Shown here piece after piece: positions 62,740 through 64,000 of a stretch of 64,000 bases of DNA (position 1 is its first letter; each line of letters begins with the position of its first letter). The position numbers and the translations under genes are program-made. The stretch spans positions 17,316-81,315 of the forward strand of contig CAUYWD010000241.1 of assembly GCA_963576735.1 (NCBI GenBank), written 5' to 3'. The DNA is from Bedellia somnulentella. Its lineage: Eukaryota > Arthropoda > Insecta > Lepidoptera > Bedelliidae. A model generated the notes under the pieces. The model saw nothing but the letters and a program-made list of their open reading frames with translations, was not told the origin of the DNA and searched no databases.

Positions 62740-63143
62740 TGATAGTTAGGCGTTTCCAACATTTGCATTCTATCTGAAAAGGTAGACAAGTGGCCGTCCG
62801 AATTAGTTAATTCGGAGGTAGGAAACGCAAACACTACTTGAACGTGTAAAAAAGAAACAAAGGATAGAGAAATTTCGCGCTGGATGCCAACTGACACTGA
62901 TAAATAAAAGATGTTATTAAAGGAAAGAAAAACTTCGACACTGGCGGGGTTCGAACCCGCGACCTTCGGGTATACGCCCCCGTCGCTCTGCCAACTGAGC
63001 TACAGTGTCAGTTGGCATCCAGCGCGAAATTTCTCTATCCTTTGTTTCTTTTTTACACGTTCAAGTAGTGTTTGCGTTTCCTATACGCCCCCGTATACCC
63101 GAAGGTCGCGGGTTCGAACCCCGCCAGTGTCGAAGTTTTTCTT
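62740..63143. repeat. Rearranged SINE C with nested inverted repeats
   Basis: 81-bp arms 62819-62899 and 63003-63083 (TAGGAAACGCAAACACTACT and inverse) flank 103 bp containing the tRNA core. A further inverted piece 63083-63143 mirrors 62925-62985 through GTATACCCGAAGGTCGCGGG. Frames across this region are artefacts. Confidence 0.85.
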
Positions 63144-63144
63144 T

Positions 63145-63420
63145 TTAGAAAAAAACCACAACTTGTATGTTATAGTTGTGGGTTTAAGAAAAAAAAAACA
63201 CAACTTGTATGTTATAGTTGTGGTTTAAGAAAAAAAAAACCACAACTTGTATGTTATAGTTGTGGTTTAAAGAAAAAAAAACCACAACTTGTATGTTATA
63301 GTTGTGGTTTAAGAAAAAAAAAAAACACAACTTGTATGTTATAGTTGTGGTTTAAGAAGAAAAAAAAAACACAACTTGTATGTTATAGTTGTGGTTTAAG
63401 AAAAAAAAAAACACAACCTT
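63145..63420. repeat. Palindromic-unit minisatellite, 42-44 bp period
   Basis: Six full units and one partial. Each holds CACAACTTGTATGTTATAGTTGTG, in which CACAACT and AGTTGTG pair, separated by an A-rich run of 8-12. Period 42 for the first four units, then 43 and 44 as the A-run grows. Confidence 0.92.
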
Positions 63421-63554
63421 ATGTGAAACTATCCTCCTCACGTGAAGATGTTCGTGTAAAATCTCATGAACGCTTCCCGATCCAATCTGCATAATGTGTT
63501 TGAATCTCTAGATACGTTATTCGCCCTATTGTCATGAATTAAATTTTTTCACTT
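63421..63554. other. Unassigned stretch
   Basis: Between the minisatellite and the mariner relic; no signal recognised. Confidence 0.3.
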
Positions 63555-63785
63555 CCACCACGTTTTTTATCCGTAACAGCCGTTAGAGGGCGACCACTTC
63601 TTTCTTCATCCCGCAAAGTTAATCGACCACGCTTGAAATTCGTTATACCAACGATTCAACGGTTGCCTTGGAAGGGCCCTTCATCCATAAACGCCATTTG
63701 AAGTCTATCGTATGATTCGTCTGGTTTAAGTCGACATTTGAAATCGTAAAAAATCATAGCGCGAAAATGTTCCCGGCTCAGATGA
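63555..63785 (-). pseudogene. Mariner transposase N-terminal relic
   Basis: Minus strand reads EHFRAMIFYDFKCRLK, DRLQMAFMDEGP and, after a frameshift near 63680, NEFKRGRLTLRDEERSGRPL TAV. This is the start of a Mos1-type mariner transposase with the SGRP linker. It is a different subfamily from the relic at 1378-3003. Catalytic part absent here. Confidence 0.82.
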
Positions 63786-64000
63786 GTTTTCAGTAAGACA
63801 CGTCAATTTACAATAGCTCGTAAAAAATAAAGAGGGAAATTTTAAAATTGGAACGTACCTTTTGTTATTTATAAAGACTCATATTTTCAGTATACATTAC
63901 AACCGGGCCAGTGTTTCATACATTAAAAACCTTTTTTTTCGCAATACTTTCTGAGTGGCACAAAAACATTCAAATCATCTTTCACACCGCACTTTTCTCG

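Noticed and set aside
63072..63344. Repeat protein with CYSCG motifs resembling zinc knuckles
   Set aside because: Frame runs through the palindromic minisatellite; unit lengths of 42 keep it open by chance and the 43/44-bp units break it.
63145..63420. CRISPR array
   Set aside because: Eukaryotic context, no unique spacers, A-run separators and palindromic units; it is a minisatellite.

Overview
The window looks like insect nuclear DNA, most probably from a moth or butterfly. It is AT-rich, its genes are split by GT-AG introns, and it carries CTAG-ended Helitrons with GACA microsatellites, tRNA-headed SINEs and RTE-like LINE tails of the kind I associate with Lepidoptera. Nothing bacterial is present. 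I assembled three host genes by hand from splice sites and phase. (1) Minus strand, 14985 to 6884: a complete seven-exon gene for KIN17 (392 residues). (2) Minus strand, 39394 to 22407: a complete seven-exon gene for a 285-residue coiled-coil protein that I do not recognise. (3) Plus strand, from 58881: the first four exons (167 residues) of a ZAD-domain protein whose remainder lies beyond the window.

Nearly everything else is mobile DNA. The commonest family, called SINE A here, is about 245 bp with more than 30 full or partial copies in both orientations. It begins with a GTGTAGTGTCGGCTTAG-like head and ends GCCGTGAGTATATG plus a (TATG)n tail. SINE B is about 365 bp, has a tRNA head and ends in (TTATG)n. 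SINE C is tRNA-derived with a tRNA-like core. LINE D is an RTE-like LINE present mostly as 3' fragments. SINE A, SINE B and LINE D share a 3' end made of a CCCC...GGGG hairpin followed by a GSCGTGA motif, so LINE D may be what moves both SINEs.

Layout. 1-6.9 kb: Helitron, SINE, mariner/hAT and LINE relics. 6.9-15 kb: KIN17, its introns filled with SINE A and foldback elements. 16.66-22.12 kb: a BEL/Pao LTR element with identical 396-bp LTRs and a 5-bp target duplication, but with most of pol removed. 22.4-39.4 kb: the coiled-coil gene; its second intron holds a stack of insertions, Helitron around an unnamed element around SINE A around a hAT element around a CR1-like LINE. 39.4-50.9 kb: SINEs, a second Helitron, palindromic MITEs and LINE fragments. 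50.92-58.62 kb: a Ty3/gypsy element with identical 139-bp LTRs, an extra small membrane-protein ORF ahead of gag, and a 1.84-kb terminal-inverted-repeat element inserted in pol. 58.9-62.5 kb: the ZAD gene. 62.5-63.4 kb: a perfect 202-bp palindrome, nested inverted repeats and a minisatellite whose units are themselves palindromic.

The host genes do not form an operon or an obvious pathway. KIN17 is a conserved nuclear DNA/RNA-binding protein and ZAD proteins are usually transcription factors. All identities rest on reading motifs and remembered family features; no database search was run.
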